64,000 nt of DNA from Paulownia fortunei. Taxonomy: Eukaryota > Streptophyta > Magnoliopsida > Lamiales > Paulowniaceae. Position 1 is the first letter of the stretch, and every line of letters begins with the position of its first letter. The stretch lies in assembly GCA_019321725.1 (NCBI GenBank), contig CM033123.1, positions 124,001-188,000 of the forward strand, given 5' to 3'. The notes under the pieces are model-generated. The model was given only the letters and a program-made list of their open reading frames with translations, did no database searches and was not told where the DNA came from. Below are positions 35,501 through 47,748 of this stretch, in pieces. A program made the position numbers and the translations under genes.

Positions 35501-38500
35501 AACAGTCTAGCCCACCTCAAAATAGTGGGAATTCAGGTTCCACATCGAGCCAGTCACCATCTACATCCAGTGGAGAGGCGCAGGTCTGAACTCATTTTTC
35601 ATGAAGCAAATTGCCGCCTTTTTGGGGAGAAAATTTGAAATTCAAAGTTGTGTTTGGTATAAATTGAATATATCTAACTAAGGGCTCTTTCATTTTGATT
35701 GAACTGTGTGCTTTTAGGATCATAACAGGTTTCAGCACCATATCTATGATTCTATTTTTTTCTGCCCTACTTGTGGTGCCACTTGCACATATTCTATATC
35801 AATTGTTCATTGTTATGTAGATTGTTGGATAAAATACATAAGCATCTCATTTCATTTTTAGTTAAATGCTTGTTAGAGTAGTCTTTTTTGCAGTACCGGA
35901 TAGCCAAATATGAACTGCCACCTCACCCAGTAAGATAATATTTTCTATTGATATGCAGAGTCGCACAGATCGTATTGTCTTTAAACTTTTCGGGAAAGAT
36001 CCAAGTGATTTCCCTCTTGTCCTGCGAAAACAGGTATGTTTCCTGCTTTTTAGATTAAACATTTTCCTATTGCCTTTCTTTTAGTGCATTTCCTCTTTGA
36101 AGGTTTGATTTTTTCGAACTTGATTTCAGATTCTTGATTGGCTATCCAATAGTCCTACTGACATAGAAAGTTACATCCGACCTGGTTGCATTATACTGAC
36201 GATATATTTACGTATGGATAAATCCAGTTGGGACGAGGTAAGTTTGGTTCAGCACATAAAATAGAAAGCTAGTTAGTTATTCAGTTAGAGTGTGTTTATG
36301 CTATAAGTGTATGATCTGATTTGGATAGATTGTATAAGCTACTAAAAGTGGTATGAAGTTCAGTTTTTAATCAGATGATGCTCATAATTAGGAGCTTGGG
36401 GTTGGATTCCCCAATCCTGAGATCAGGACAGGCTTAGTTTCTTGACGAACTAATTTTGATACTGAACCAAACTCTTCATATCTTCAGTTTTAAGAAAATG
36501 GTGTCTAATTGTATGATTATTGTTGTTTGCAGCTTTACTGCAATCTAACTTCCAGTTTGAGGAGGCTTCTCAATTCATCTACTGATTCGTTTTGGAGAAC
36601 AGGATGGATATATACTCGAGTACAACACCGTGTCACATTTATGTATAATGGTACATTCAAATTTTCCGATCTAAATTTTCTTTCAACTCCTCTTCCAGAA
36701 TTCACTTCTTCGGTAATGGACAATTACTCTTTGGACGGTGAGGCTGACAATTTTCGTAATGCTGTAGGCCAGGTTGTTCTAGACGCACCCTTACCTGTGA
36801 AAAACCATCGGAGTTGCAGAATATCAAGTATCAAGCCACTTGCTGTTACTGTGTCAGAGGGTGTTAAGTTTGTAGTCAAAGGATTCAATTTGTCTCGTTC
36901 TACCTCAAGGTATTCTTGTTTTGACATGCATCAGTCTCTTGGTTTCGGAGATGGTTGTTTGAATTCTATGATCTCTTATGATTTGTTCCGTAAAGCTAGG
37001 AGGGTGCTTCAATATTGACTAGTTGCATTTCTCTCAGGTTACTATGCACGCTAGAAGGGAATTATCTAGTTCAGGAAAATTGTGCTGATATGACGAGAGG
37101 AGCAGATTCATTTATCGAGCATGATGAGATTCAGTCCTTTAGCTTCTCTTGCATTATACCAAATATTGTTGGAAGGGGATTTATTGAGGTGGTATCATTT
37201 TCCATTTGTTTGTTTCCTACCAAATTATATCTTTTTGTTTGCTCGATTGGGAGTTAAGTCGGTTGCCTCACTCTCTAAGCGCCGAATTTTGTGATTGTTG
37301 CCCTTACCTATTAGGTTGAAGACCATGGTCTCAGCAGCAGCTTCTTTCCATTCATTGTTGCCGAGAAGGATGTCTGCTATGAAATTTGTACTCTAGAAAG
37401 CATAATTGAGGTCACTGACGCTGCTAAAGGAGATACTAATAAACTAGAAGTTAGGAATCAAGCTTTGGACTTTATACACGAAATGGGTTGGCTTCTCCAC
37501 AGAACTCGCTTGAAGTTTAGGTTAGGTGAAACCAGTGGTAACGTGGATCTATTCCCTTTTGAACGCTTCAGGTGGCTTACTGAGTTCTCCATTGATCATG
37601 ACTGGTGTGCTGTAGTAAAAAAGCTTTTAAGTATTCTGTTTGATGGTACTGTGGATTTGGGAGAACAGAATTCCAATTTACAGGCACTGCTGGATATTGG
37701 CCTTCTTCACCGAGCTGTTAGGAGGAATTGCAGGTCCATGGTGGAATTTCTATTAAATTACCATCCAAATGGAGTTTTGGACAAAACAGGAAGCGTACAG
37801 AAGCTACTTGACAGGGGCCAATATTTGTTCAGGCCTGATGCTGTGGGACCTGGTGGATTGACTCCTCTTCATATAGCAGCGAGTCTAGATAGCTGTGAGA
37901 ATGTATTGGATGCCTTAACTGAAGATCCTGGATCCGTAAGCTCTTTTTCCTTGATGTGCATGTCTCTTATTGATCTTTTCATATGTCTAAGAAGAGGTGC
38001 CCTTAAGTGTTTTAGCCTTGTGTTGATAATTTTTTTCCTTTTTCTTTTTTATCAGGTGGGAATTAATGCATGGAAGACTGCTCGAGACAGTACTGGATTA
38101 ACACCGCATGACTATGCGTGTCTCCGTGGTCATTACTCTCACATCCATCTAGTTCAGAGGAAACTGAACAAGAAATCAGGAAGTGGACATGTTGTTGTTG
38201 ACATTCCTGGTAGAGTATTAGATAGCAGCATCAAGCAGAAAATGCGGGGAAAATTTGCAGCCTTGGAAAGTGAGAAGAAAATGGGAAGAGACAGTGAGAG
38301 ACATTGCGGACAATGCGAGCAGAAATTGGGTTATGGAATGTCGAGCAGAGCAACAGTGAGAATATACAGGCCTGCAATGCTTTCAATGGTTGCAATAGCT
38401 GCTGTTTGTGTATGCACTGCTTTGCTCTTCAAAAGCTCACCTGAGGTACTTTATTCGTTCCGGCCCTTCAGGTGGGAGCTGTTGAAGTATGGGTCTCAGT

Positions 38501-38502
38501 AG
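32529..38502 (+). CDS. SPL1/SPL12-like: SQUAMOSA promoter-binding-like transcription factor, SPL1/SPL12 type
   Basis: This is a large SBP-box transcription factor that binds GTAC-core DNA in the nucleus. Ten exons are read: 32529-33127, 33437-33567, 34937-35097, 35173-35583, 35959-36033, 36130-36237, 36533-36909, 37038-37188, 37315-37935 and 38056-38502, for 1026 residues with all phases closed. The N-terminus has an acidic aromatic motif ([13 protein letters not shown]). The SBP zinc domain runs from about residue 154 to 230 ([26 protein letters not shown]) and ends in a basic nuclear signal ([17 protein letters not shown]). The C-terminal half has ankyrin-type repeats ([25 protein letters not shown]) and a hydrophobic segment ([18 protein letters not shown]) before FRPFRWELL. 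This long clade is not normally a miR156 target, and I saw no such site. SPL1 and SPL12 cannot be told apart here. Confidence 0.95.
37936..38055 (+). other. In-frame intron 9 of the SPL gene (retainable)
   Basis: This 120-base intron has GT-AG ends, a length divisible by three and no stop in frame. Retention would add 40 mostly hydrophobic residues inside the ankyrin region and leave the rest of the protein in frame. Confidence 0.7.
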
Positions 38503-40020
38503 AAATATGTACAATGTATGTATGTATCTATCGATATGATTTAAAAATGGGATATTGATGTTGTGAATGGTGGTGTATCATCTTTATATTATATTCATGG
38601 CTTTGCCTCAAATATAAGTTGTTACTATAAAAAGGTGAATGACAATTGAGATGCAATATGAAGAATTCCAAATGTACAAGTTTTATTTGACAAAGAATAC
38701 AAATAAACGGTTAGCTAGCTTTTTTGAGATCAAAAAGAAAATTTGGTCATTTAAGTAGTTAATAATTATGTGAAAATACAAATAAAATCATCAAAAACAA
38801 AAAGAAGAAAAACAAGAGGCAAAACAAGAGACAAAAAATCTAAAGTACACTAACTTTTTATACCAAACTTGAGTCAACTAAATAGTGGCGAAAATACAAT
38901 TGAACTAGTCTGGCACTAACTTTAGGGCCACCTTCTGTGACTTTTAAGTAGTAAACTAATGGCCATCTCGAAATCCAAACCAATTTGGTTTTGGACACAC
39001 TTCAAGGTTCAAACTACCTCCTCTCCCACTTTCCTTTTTTCGTGTTTTTTTTTTTTTTTTTTTTTGGCGTTTTCTTGTTGTGGTCCCACTCTTGGGGTGG
39101 ACCTCCTCAACAAATGCAAATGAGTTAAAGAGGCCGAATTGGCAATGCAGAAAGGAACTTATAAGGAAACAACTTTTAGGCTTTCTCTGCAGAGAATATA
39201 TATATAAATATTTCTGCAAAAACTTTAATCTAAGAAAAAGGAAGCGAAGATGTGTGTTGGTGATTTACATTTATGACTTTTGTCTTACCGTAAAGGAAAA
39301 GAAATACTCCGTATGAAATTTGGATAAAGACTTTTCACATTTTGTCAAAACAGTAAAAGCTGCATGTATTGCATAAATATTTCATTCAAAGAAACAAAAT
39401 TAGTCATTTTCAAAAGAATTTTTTTTGTTCCACCACAGGATTCATTTTTTTTTGCAAAAATAAAGACTAGCCCAATATGTGAGACCATTAACATTCTTTT
39501 AATCACAAGAATCAGAATTAATTTGATTCAGCCCCCTTGAATATAGTATAGATAAATAGTCAATTGAAAACCCCCTTAAGTCTCAACTAATTAAAACCAA
39601 ATGCTGGTTATTTCATGTCAAGTGATCTCTCAATCAAGAAATTCCATAACTGGCACACATCAACATCAATATTTCAACAACAAAAGATGCAGTATGACAA
39701 TGTGAATAATGTCTACAGAATTTCTAATATAGGAATTTGGCAGGGAGACACCACCAATGACCTTTTTTTTTTCTTCCCTATATTCAAAGTTAAAATGAAG
39801 GCTCTCATTACCTTAACAAGATCCATACATGGTACAAAACATCCTCGTATTAATGTTTTTGTTTTTGTCATTTATAAAAGTTATATTGTTGCTATCATCT
39901 TTCCAATTCTTGATATCACTCCTCTATCTCTGTCTATATAAACAAGTGTCTTCCTTGAGCTCTTACACTTCATTCCTTCCATTCAATTCAGCTCTCCATT
40001 CTGCATATTTAATTTAAAGA
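38503..40020. other. Intergenic region between SPL and X8 genes
   Basis: The region contains the SPL 3' UTR and the X8 promoter. It is AT-rich, with a T run at 39045-39065 and no recognisable gene. Confidence 0.5.
39935..39942 (+). promoter_or_regulatory. TATA box of the X8 gene
   Basis: TATATAAA sits 79 bases upstream of the X8 start codon, in the context TGTCTATATAAACAAG. The spacing fits a short leader of roughly 50 bases. Inferred from position and motif only. Confidence 0.7.
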
Positions 40021-40279
40021 ATGGCTAAGGAGGGAGGAATTGCAGCATCGATCTGTCTTCTTTGTTTCCTATGTTTTGGCACAATAAGTTCAGGTGTTTT
40101 ACATTATTTCATACGTATTAAGCTTCCCGTTTTGCTGTACTGTGTGTGTGATATTACTCCTCGTGAAGCCTTAGATGGGAAGAAAAGCTTCTTCTTTCTT
40201 GATTAAATGTTGTTGCATGACCACTCTGTGTTTTGCAGGACGGATGGTCTTTGCTGCTGAAGGAAAGCAGGTATGTATG

Positions 40280-40314
<35 letters not shown>

Positions 40315-41236
40315 TTTATTTGTGCTTTTGAACATTGTAGTAAGGAACATTTTGTATTTGTTTGTGGAGTTTACTTTACTGATGAAACTCTTGGGAATGC
40401 ATGTGATTTCTTACAGAACGAACAAGAAATCCCTTCTGAAAAAATCACACAGTCTTCCTTCAAAACTTCCATTAACTTCATATGAAAAGTTGTAGTATAA
40501 TTGTAGGTTCGACGGCTTTTGGTCAATACGGCAGCGAAATTGCCTGTGAATCCACCACTTGGAACAAACCACCATACACACAGGTAAATTTCTGTCACAT
40601 TCTAATTCGTGCCTTAATGGCTTCTGATTCCCTGTATAGGTTTTGATGGATAACTGATGCTACCAAATTTGATTGGGAATTCCAAATAATATTAATCTGG
40701 CAGCAATCAGTTAAAAGGCACAACAACTTCACCCACCCTTCCCAACCAGGTAATACAAAAATTGCACTACACCCCTCTTTATGAGTTATACCCTCCATAA
40801 ATATTCTGGTCCTTAAACGCATTTTAATGCACAATCTTTTGCAAATTAAGCGTTGTACAGAAGGTGAATGGAAATGGTACGACATGGTGTATAGCGAAGC
40901 CAACAACGTCGCAAGAAAAGCTGGACGATATCATTCAATACTGCTGCACCCAACCAAAAGTTGATTGCAAAGTGATCCAGGCAGGGGGGGTGTGTTATCT
41001 TCCTCCCAACAAGATTTCTGATGCATCTGTTGTCATGAACATTTACTACAAACTCAATGGAAAACATCCATTCAACTGTGATTTTAAAGGAAGTGGGCTG
41101 ATTATTACTGAGGATCCATGTAAGTCTAAACAAACCATCTCTCCCTTTCAGGTGTAACTCAAAGTTAATTTGCTGATGATTTTGTTTTGTTAATGAATTG
41201 CTTGCAGCTGTTGGCAAATGCATTTACCACGCCTGA
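40021..41236 (+). CDS. Secreted X8 (CBM43) domain protein
   Basis: X8 domains bind beta-1,3-glucan (callose), and small X8 proteins act in the cell wall or at plasmodesmata. Exons are 40021-40093, 40239-40270, 40507-40583, 40851-41119 and 41208-41236, giving 159 residues. The start MAKEGGIAASICLLCFLCFG is a signal peptide. A linker (RRLLVNTAAKLPVNPPLG) leads to the X8 domain from about residue 73: TTWCIAKP, a CC pair in IIQYCCTQPKVDCKVI, GGVCYLPPN, NIYYKLNGKHPFNCDF and the final SVGKCIYHA. No glycosyl hydrolase part is present. I chose the acceptor at 40849-40850 for exon 4 because the nearer CAG would bring in a stop codon. A possible extra exon at 40417 ends in a stop. No GPI tail is visible. 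The (TATG)(TA)n repeat at 40269-40312 lies in intron 2. Confidence 0.85.
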
Positions 41237-42379
41237 GGAAGCAAGCATATGGATATATAGGGTTTAATAGTTTAATAAAAGAGCTGATTGAAGGTGTCTG
41301 AACTAGTAATGCTATTGGCATTTGAGTATTGTGTGCATTTGCTGTGATTCTACTTTAAATGTTATAGTGTACTAAGGAACTGATATTAATCAACCATTAC
41401 AACTGACGACTGTTAGCAGGATTCAAAGAACATGAAAATCTCATCAAGTTCTTCCCTTGAGAAACAAGAAGAGTTTTTATCATTTTACAACAGCTTTTTT
41501 GCACTTGGCCACTTTTACCAATCTTCAACTCTCAGTCTTTCAATTGTATAATGGGCAGCCTAGAAGATTCTTGCATTGTATTTGGACCTTAGATTTTTTA
41601 ATAAGAAAATTTACCAAAAACAAAAATCTTTTTCTTTTGACTTTGAAGAAACATGAGTGTGAAGAGATAATGTTGTTGTTTTTTTAAAGAAAAACATTAT
41701 TCTTGTTTTATTTTGAAGAAAAATGCAATTACAATGTTCTATAAAAGTCTAATGTAAGATTTTTTTTATTAGTTCATACTTATATTTTAGCGATAATCAA
41801 CTACCTTAAGAAAGTATTTGGAATTCTTATTTAGTTTGTGCAAAAGAAAAAAGAATGCATTTACCTTTCATTGTCCTTTTTACTCAACTACTCCGAGAAC
41901 CATGCAGTGTGCCGAGGATTAGTTGACCGAAACTGGCTTGGCTTCCAAGCAGTTTAACTTGTATGCATATGCAACTTGACTGCAAAAAAGTACTAACCAA
42001 TCTTATAAAAGCTTGTTTCAGAGTCAACTCATTTACCAAGTCGCAAACTCAATGCAAGAACACAACTAAATCCATCAGAACTAGGTTTCCAAGTGAAAAA
42101 CCAAGTTTCACACTGTCAAATCAAAATCCATTTCTTTCAGCAAAACATTTATCTTCTAAACGTGCATCTTCTCACAGCTGTGATATACAGAGTAATAACT
42201 GGCTATATTCCAAATCAACCAAAAACAAGTTATAATATAATCCTTAATGCAAAAGGAACATATAACGTACTAAATAAACCATAAAAACAAAATCGCCAAA
42301 GCCAATGGGCTATATCCTATTTCAAGATGGAGCAGGAGCTGGGCTACAACGCCTTAGTAATCCGAAGTGCTATTGTTAA
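41237..42379. other. Convergent intergenic region / 3' UTRs
   Basis: The region lies between the stops of the X8 gene (plus) and SAM synthase (minus). It holds both 3' UTRs; I see no gene. Confidence 0.5.
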
Positions 42380-43561
42380 TTAAGCTTGAGGCTTCTCCCA
42401 TTTGAGAGGCTTTACCACTTCCCAAGTGAAATCAGGATCATCTCTGCCAAAATGCCCATAAGCAGCAGTCTTCAAGAACCTGTTACCAGAGCCCCTCTTA
42501 AGATCCAGGTTGATGGAAATCATACCAGGCCTGAAATCAAAGTTCTCCTTAACAATCTTGAGAATTTCTTTGTCAGGGATCTTTCCAGTTCCGTATGTGT
42601 CCACAAAGACTGACAAGGGATCAGGCACACCAATGGCATATGACACCTGAACAATGCACCTCCTAGCCAGTCCTCCAGCAACAATGCTCTTTGCAGCTTG
42701 CCTAACAATGTAGGCACCACTTCGGTCCACTTTGGTGGGGTCCTTACCGGAGAAAGCACCACCTCCATGAGCTCCCCATCCCCCATAAGTGTCAATGATG
42801 ATCTTGCGACCGGTAAGACCAGCATCACCATGTGGCCCACCAATGACAAAGCGGCCAGAAGGATTTAGGTGGAATATAGTCTTCTCGTCGAGGTACTTTT
42901 CAGGAATGACAGGCTTGATAACGTGCTCCTTTAGATCAGCAGCTATCTCATCATTGGTAACAGTCTCATCATGCTGAGTCGAGATAAGAACAGTGTGAAC
43001 ACGGACAGGAACCATGGCACCATTGTCATTGTAGTACTCAACTGTCACTTGGGTTTTACCATCGGGTCTCAGCCATGGGCAAGTACCATTTTTGCGAACC
43101 TCAGTAAGCTTAGCACCAAGCTTCGTTGCAAGAACATGGCTAAGGGGCATCAATTCAGGGGTCTCATCAGTGGCATATCCAAACATGTGGCCCTGATCAC
43201 CAGCCCCTATATCCTCAGGTCTCTTGGTTAGATGACCATGGACACCCTGGGCAATATCAGGGCTCTGCTGCTCAATGTTAACAAGAACCTTGCAATTGTC
43301 TGCATCCAAGCCCACATCATCAGATACAAATCCAATGGAGCGGCAAGTGCCACGGATGATTTTCTCATAGTCTACATTAGCCTTGGTGGTGATCTCACCA
43401 AAGACCATGACCATATTAGTCTTGGTGCAGGTCTCACATGCGACCTTGCTCTCAGGATCCTGAGCAAGGCAGGCATCGAGAACTGCATCAGAGATCTGGT
43501 CACAAAGCTTGTCGGGGTGTCCCTCGTTCACTGACTCAGATGTAAACAAGAAAGTTTCCAT
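42380..43561 (-). CDS. SAMS: S-adenosylmethionine synthase (methionine adenosyltransferase)
   Basis: The enzyme makes S-adenosylmethionine from methionine and ATP in the cytosol, feeding methylation, ethylene and polyamine synthesis. The coding region is a single exon of 393 codons, the usual plant length. The N-terminal ATP/methionine site [17 protein letters not shown] is at residues 14-30, GAGDQG at 119-124 and the glycine-rich [16 protein letters not shown] at 266-281. The sequence is highly conserved from end to end with no lesion. The start [18 protein letters not shown] is the standard plant start. Codon choice is more GC-rich than the surroundings, which fits high expression. A leader intron lies upstream. 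The paralogue number cannot be told. Confidence 0.98.
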   Translation of the reverse strand: METFLFTSESVNEGHPDKLCDQISDAVLDACLAQDPESKVACETCTKTNMVMVFGEITTKANVDYEKIIRGTCRSIGFVSDDVGLDADNCKVLVNIEQQSPDIAQGVHGHLTKRPEDIGAGDQGHMFGYATDETPELMPLSHVLATKLGAKLTEVRKNGTCPWLRPDGKTQVTVEYYNDNGAMVPVRVHTVLISTQHDETVTNDEIAADLKEHVIKPVIPEKYLDEKTIFHLNPSGRFVIGGPHGDAGLTGRKIIIDTYGGWGAHGGGAFSGKDPTKVDRSGAYIVRQAAKSIVAGGLARRCIVQVSYAIGVPDPLSVFVDTYGTGKIPDKEILKIVKENFDFRPGMISINLDLKRGSGNRFLKTAAYGHFGRDDPDFTWEVVKPLKWEKPQA

Positions 43562-43575
43562 CTCTTTATTTTAGG

Positions 43576-44337
43576 CTGCATGTAAAAAAAGTAAAAAACA
43601 ATCAATGAACAATTATAAGACTGGAAGCACAAAAGATGTCCTCGACTATCCAAGCACAAAGTAAAACACAAGTTGATTATCTGCCCTGATAAAGACTAAA
43701 AGTAATTTATTTATTTTTAGCTCCTATAGATTGTCTAATTGGATGATTTACTTTTTAGCACATCATGTGGCAACGCAGAGAGCAACATTATACATTAACA
43801 CCGAATCACATAAATTATGATTAATAATAATTTGATCCTCTTAAGATAACTAAATCACTCTACCATGACTTGATAAATGCATGGATCTGGTTAATACATC
43901 TACAAATTTCGTCTTAAAGATACAATAGAACTCCAATAATAAGCGTAGTTTATTATCTTTACACAGTTACCCGCCAATAAGCACATGCAGGAGTTAAAAT
44001 CAAGGCTTGAAAAACCATTCCAATCCAAAACTAGATCTACCAGAATTAAATTAACAAGCTCTTAACCACCACCACACTGAGCGGTTTAAAAATGAAGAAT
44101 TAATCCTACTTAACGAAAATAACTAAATAAATAGCCAGCACAAATCAACAAATCACAAACATGTCATCTAAAGCGAAAAAAAGGTCAAAACCGTACAAGA
44201 AAGCTCAATTGCCGAACTTCAGATCCACATGACTTAAGCTCATTAGCAAAAGAGCTTCTCAAGTTCAACACCAATGCACATAATTTACACAACAAATACG
44301 TATAGAGAGAGAAATAGAATGCGGAGCGAACCTTCAC
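43576..44337 (-). other. Leader intron of the SAM synthase gene
   Basis: A pyrimidine-rich stretch ending ACATGCAG (acceptor, minus strand) lies 14 bases before the start codon, and a GTGAAG donor follows GGG near 44338. The roughly 760-base intron is typical of plant SAM synthase genes and may enhance expression. Its ends are inferred from motifs. Confidence 0.75.
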
Positions 44338-44431
44338 CCCTGGTAGGTAAGCAGCTGGAACTAGCGAGAGAGAGACAAAGGGCTGGAGAGATTTGGGGAA
44401 GGCGAGATTGCAGGTTGGCAGCAATGGGCAA

Positions 44432-44437
44432 TATATA
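44432..44437 (-). promoter_or_regulatory. TATA box of the SAM synthase gene
   Basis: TATATA (in GTCTATATATTGCCC on the minus strand) is about 95 bases upstream of the leader-intron donor. It fits a transcription start near 44400. Confidence 0.65.
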
Positions 44438-44745
44438 GACAAAACAGATTGTCCCCTTGGATGGGATTTCTGTGCAGATTCATTTGAGATCGACGGCTCA
44501 AATGTGGCAAGAGAATGAAGGTGGACCGTAAGATAGCCGGGTGTCCAATAGGTGAGTATGGTAAGAAAAACGTCGGTGAACGCGGTATTACCGGTGATAG
44601 CCAGTAAACTCACCAACCCCAGCCAGTAATCTGCTAAGTTGAATTCTTTTGGCCTATTTTTTTGAAAGAGGTTTGAAAACTTCCCTTTTAACTTATTTTG
44701 TGTTTTGGGATATTTCCTTTGTTTTTGTGTGTTCGTAGATATGAA

Positions 44746-45205
44746 AATTTTATTACCAAATATACATAGATATTTGTAATTTATTTTTTACTTATCAAAT
44801 TATATTTTATTTACTTTTAGAATTATCATTGAAATTCATTACTAAATAAGATATTTAATTAATGCAAAAATTAAATATTATCATGTATCAAATTATGATA
44901 TTTTGCTAATGAATATAATATCTTAAAAATTATGAAAGTAAATATCAATATTTATTAATTCAAATCACATCTTGTGATTAAGTTAGTAAATATCCATCAA
45001 TTATAAAGAACTAATCAAATCATGTTATAAATAAAAATGACAGAAATTTTATTGTCAAATATATATTAATATTGATAATATAATTTTCACTTACCATTTT
45101 TTTTTGAAATTATAATTGAATTCTAATATTAAATAAGATATTTAATTGATATAAAAATTAAATATTACCATGCATCAAATTATGTTATTTTGATTTTGAA
45201 AATCC
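44746..45205 (+). repeat. Diverged direct repeat, 300-base period
   Basis: The segment starting ATTTTATTACCAAATATA at 44746 returns as ATTTTATTGTCAAATATA at 45046. Shared words follow in the same order: AAATAAGATATTTAATT, AAAATTAAATATTA and CATCAAATTATG. Each copy is about 160 bases. Confidence 0.75.
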
Positions 45206-45656
45206 TATCTTACAAATTCTGATTAGCAAGATCACTCGACCCACAAGTATAAATAGATGTCATCTAAAAAAATTTAAATACAATTTGAGAAAAAGAAGAA
45301 GTCCAACACGAAAAGTATTAGATGAAGTTTTCTCAACTAAGTCCATCAAATTTAAAAAAATCGATAATGTTTAAGGTCAAAATCAAGGTGTTTGTAGTAA
45401 AACTCATCAAATCACATGTTGATATTAATGCTATCAAAGGATAAATTAAATTTAGAGGAGATCAAATAATTAATTCAATTTTTAATATTTTAAATTTCAA
45501 AAATCCTTATTTTTTAGGAAAAGAGTGAGAGGATAGATTAAACCTACATATCCATCATCTTCAATAAATTTCAATTTGCTATCTTGTTTTTGACGAGCAA
45601 CCAAATTAATCAACTTCTCCAATCCGATCCAAAAACTTAAATATCTAGTTTCTATG

Positions 45657-45657
<1 letters not shown>

Positions 45658-45709
<52 letters not shown>
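45658..45709 (+). repeat. Compound (AC)n(AT)n microsatellite
   Basis: About 16 AC units are followed by about 8 AT units and then a T run. Confidence 0.9.
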
Positions 45710-45710
<1 letters not shown>

Positions 45711-46516
45711 TTTTTTTTTCTATCAGTTAAGTTTCATAAAAGTATTCTAATAGGTATATTATGCATTATTACAATATGTTAAATATATTGCAATTTAGAT
45801 AAATTGTCTCAAATGTAACTCAGAATTGTATCTGATATTTATATATGAAAGAATCAATTAATTGAAACATGTGTATAAATTTGAATAAAGAATTAATATT
45901 TTCTCATGCTCTTTTCAGATTTAGCTTACAAATTTAATTCCCAAAGGGAACATATTTGAAAACCAATGACCAACCCATCAATGAATCTATAGAAACAATA
46001 CAAGCATCAAGATTTCAACAAATTTCCATCATTTCATTTTGATATTTGAAAATAATTTTGTTGTGATAGACTGACTGGGTAAATGGGTTGGTGTGTCATT
46101 AATTTACACTCGGTCTAGATTGGGCTCTCTGTTGACTGACCCTTTATAAGTTCACCTCACAACTAATGAAAAATGAGGAAAATGATTCTATTTATGCCAA
46201 GTGTTGGATAAAAAAATAAAAACTGATTTTATTTTATGTTAAGTGCTCCATAAAGAAAGAAAATAGGTTCCAGCATTCAATTCTCTCATTTTTTAAATCA
46301 CATGCATTCCGATATTCAATTATCTCGGTTACATTCTGGATTGTTTACTAATTTAAGTATTGAAAGAATTTTACTAAGCAACTTTCAACATTTTTAATTC
46401 CTATTTTGAAGGTATTTTGCACGCAGATTCAAATATTAAATTGTCGAATTTGTGGTTATCGATTCGTGCTATTTCTAAAGTACATTACCCAAGAAACGCA
46501 AAATATATTAGTATTA

Positions 46517-46860
46517 GGGATGACAACGAGATAGATTCAAAATCAGACGCGTCCCGCTTGAGGCGAATTTTTAAAATTATAAATGGGTTTAGAATGAATT
46601 TTAATTTTTTATTTTCAAACTCATCCCGTTTAATTTTTATTTATTTTTTATTTTCATATTTATATATATCTTTATGTAATATTATATTTAAAATAATAGA
46701 TTTTTTAAAAAAAAATTGTAGTGTTATTTTAAAAATATATATTTTTTAATATTTTAAAAATTATAAAACGGGTCTAAAGAATTGAATGGGTTTAATCCGG
46801 ATTCGGAGGGTACGGGATGGAGCCAATCTCGAGTTTTTAGAAAATTTATTACGAATTTTG
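46517..46860. mobile_element. Degraded relative of the element at 15131
   Basis: It opens with GGGATGACAACGAG, close to the end of the 15131-15455 element. It has the same plan: CCCG words near the left end, an AT-rich core with AAATGGGTTTAG, then ACGGGTCT and GGATTCGGAGGGTACGGGATGG. The right inverted end is not clear, so the right border is approximate. Confidence 0.4.
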
Positions 46861-47692
46861 ACCTCATTATTTTTCCGAATTAGTATATATCAATTTTAGC
46901 AACTACTGGGCACAAGAAGTTTTATCTATTGCTCTCAACTGAAGCATATAGTAAAAAGATTTCGAGGCTATAGAAAAATTAACAGCAAAAAAGTTTGTCT
47001 AGCAAATAATATATGTTTATTGGTACGTAGAGTTCTAATAACATTTTACATATTTAACTCAAATGGAAATCAACAATATAAAAAGAATTCGAAGATGCAT
47101 GCAAGAGTAGTGGTGCAATGTGTATATAACTATGATTGAGGGGTAATTAGAAGATGATTTCTGGGGTGTTGTAATTGTGGGTTGAGACAAAGTTATCACA
47201 GTCATTCCTGTTGTGGAAAACAAGGATACTTATTAACGCGAACCGACAACAAACAGATCTATTTAAATGAAAATAGTTATGCTATTGCTACCTACGTCAC
47301 AAATAATGCTTATAATATAACTTAGTATACTTTAAAATGAAATAGCAACAGTTAGTGATTCATAAAATGTTATTTATTTGAATACTATTGAAGTAGAATT
47401 ATAAATTGTTTCACTATATATATATATATATGTTGATATCTAATTTATAATATTATTATATGTATAACTAATAGCTCACAAATGCACATAAATATATTCT
47501 AGCGTAAACTCTCTTTGCAATCTTGATTATCTACTTTCAATTGCCTTTGAGCAATTATCTATCTATTTTTCTCTCGTCTTTTTTATTTTCGATTTACCTT
47601 TTTCTTCTCCTTTTTTTTCATAGGGGTTTCAAGATCAGTTTCAGATCCACCGACCATTGATTATATACTCAAAATTCGGTTATTTAAAAACA

Positions 47693-47744
<52 letters not shown>
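47693..47744 (+). repeat. Compound (AT)n(AG)n microsatellite
   Basis: An alternating AT tract of about 24 bases is followed by an AG tract of about 28 bases. Confidence 0.9.

Positions 47745-47748
<4 letters not shown>

Noticed and set aside
42520..43534. Open frames on both strands inside SAM synthase
   Set aside because: They are shadows of the conserved 393-codon enzyme frame.
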